Below, one piece after another: positions 6,384-6,960 of a stretch of 6,960 nt of DNA. Both the position numbers and the translations under genes were made by a program. Positions within the stretch are counted from its first letter, which is position 1. Each line of letters begins with the position of its first letter. The stretch is from Porticoccaceae bacterium (GTDB lineage Bacteria > Pseudomonadota > Gammaproteobacteria > Pseudomonadales > Porticoccaceae): NCBI GenBank assembly GCA_028822945.1, contig JAPKCN010000104.1, positions 1 through 6,960 of the forward strand, given 5' to 3'. Under the pieces are notes generated by a model that was not told the DNA's origin, made no database searches, and saw only the letters and a list, made by a program, of their open reading frames with translations.

Positions 6384-6441
6384 AGTTGACTCAGTGGCGC
6401 AGCATTGCAACACTCTGTTCTCGAAAATAGGTAGCGGCTTT

Positions 6442-6960
6442 ATGACGCGTATAATTGGGATCGACCCCGGATCTAGGCGCACTGGATATGGCATTATTGA
6501 TGTTCAAGGTGGCAAGCTGTCGTATGTGACGAGTGGTATTGTGCGTTTGCCAGAAGGGCCATTGCCACCTCGGCTAAAAATTATCTTCGATGGTGTTAGC
6601 CAGATTATTGAGCAGTACCAGCCGCAGCATATGGGTGTTGAAGATGTCTTTTTTGCGCGTGACCCGCGAGCCGCTCTGAAGCTCGGGCAGGCGCGAGGGG
6701 CAGCAATAGTGGCTGGTGTAAATGCTGGCCTAGAGGTTGGCGAGTATTCAGCACGGAGTGTCAAACAGGCAGTTGTCGGGACCGGCTCTGCAGACAAAAT
6801 ACAGGTACAAATGATGGTTGCGCAACTGTTAAGGCTGGCTGAATCGCCGTCAGAGGATGCCGCTGATGCACTTGCGGTGGCGATATGCCATTGCCATAGC
6901 ATGCACTCGCAGGTGGCTTTAAATAAGTCGGGGAGTGGTCGCTATGCGCGCGGCCGGCAC
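6442..6960 (+). CDS. ruvC: Crossover junction endodeoxyribonuclease RuvC (3' end outside window)
   Basis: Resolves Holliday junctions by paired cuts as a homodimer, normally together with the RuvAB branch-migration motor in recombination and repair. The frame starts MTRIIGIDPGSRRTGYG, the family N-terminus, and stays open for 173 codons to the right edge with no stop. E. coli RuvC has 173 residues, so only a few codons should be missing. The four metal-binding acidic residues are all present: Asp8, Glu67 (GVEDVFFARD), Asp139 and Asp142 (EDAADALA). The conserved LKLGQARGAAIVA (about 79-91) and SVKQAVVGTGSADK (about 106-119) segments are also intact, so the enzyme should be active. The ATG fits the E. 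coli start. The ribosome binding site is weak (AGG at 6429-6431). ruvA and ruvB would be expected just beyond the window. Confidence 0.97.
   Translation, partial: MTRIIGIDPGSRRTGYGIIDVQGGKLSYVTSGIVRLPEGPLPPRLKIIFDGVSQIIEQYQPQHMGVEDVFFARDPRAALKLGQARGAAIVAGVNAGLEVGEYSARSVKQAVVGTGSADKIQVQMMVAQLLRLAESPSEDAADALAVAICHCHSMHSQVALNKSGSGRYARGRH

Larger units (their letters stand above)
5202..6441. other. Long palindrome-rich region without a convincing gene
   Basis: About 1.24 kb between the peptidase gene and ruvC. On the + strand I find only frames under 20 codons. On the - strand, frames of 98 codons (6160 to 5864, TTG start) and 63 codons (6194 to 6003) overlap each other. Neither has a ribosome binding site or a recognisable product. 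The stretch holds several perfect or near-perfect inverted repeats, most of them between 5398 and 5640 and listed separately. Smaller ones are AATAG/CTATT (5544-5556) and AAGGG/CCCTT (5838-5857). There is a C7 tract at 5873-5879. No tRNA, transposase remnant or CRISPR array is visible. The most economical reading is decayed DNA plus regulatory or structured-RNA elements. Confidence 0.6.

Overview
The window reads as a chromosomal segment of a gammaproteobacterium, possibly a marine one, though I cannot name the genus. It carries the end of aspS, then yebC, and finally ruvC, all on the + strand. This is the Pseudomonas-type order (aspS, yebC/pmpR, ruvC). All three proteins align closely along their length with what I recall of the E. 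coli proteins. No phage, plasmid, transposase, CRISPR, tRNA or rRNA gene is visible.

Layout: the 3' part of aspS (catalytic core with motif 3) ends at 814. A 35-base gap leads to a complete yebC (850-1599). Next is a small gene of unknown function (1689-2009), with a basic N-terminal part and an acidic tail built from nine pentapeptide repeats. A 321-base gap (2010-2330) carries a perfect inverted repeat at a plausible promoter. Then comes a complete 956-residue M16 zinc metallopeptidase (2331-5201), probably a lipoprotein, made of one catalytic half and one degenerate half. A long stretch without a convincing gene (5202-6441) follows, unusually full of small palindromes, including a 42-base tandem repeat whose two copies differ by a compensatory base-pair change. 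The window ends inside ruvC (from 6442), 173 codons in and close to the expected C-terminus.

The main oddity is arrangement. yebC and ruvC are neighbours in E. coli and Pseudomonas, but here about 4.8 kb lies between them. That stretch holds the small gene, the peptidase and 1.2 kb of palindrome-rich noncoding DNA. The flanking genes are housekeeping functions (tRNA charging, translation/regulation, Holliday junction cleavage). The two inserted genes have no evident functional link to them or to each other. I see no established new system; the best leads are the pentad-repeat protein and the structured intergenic region.
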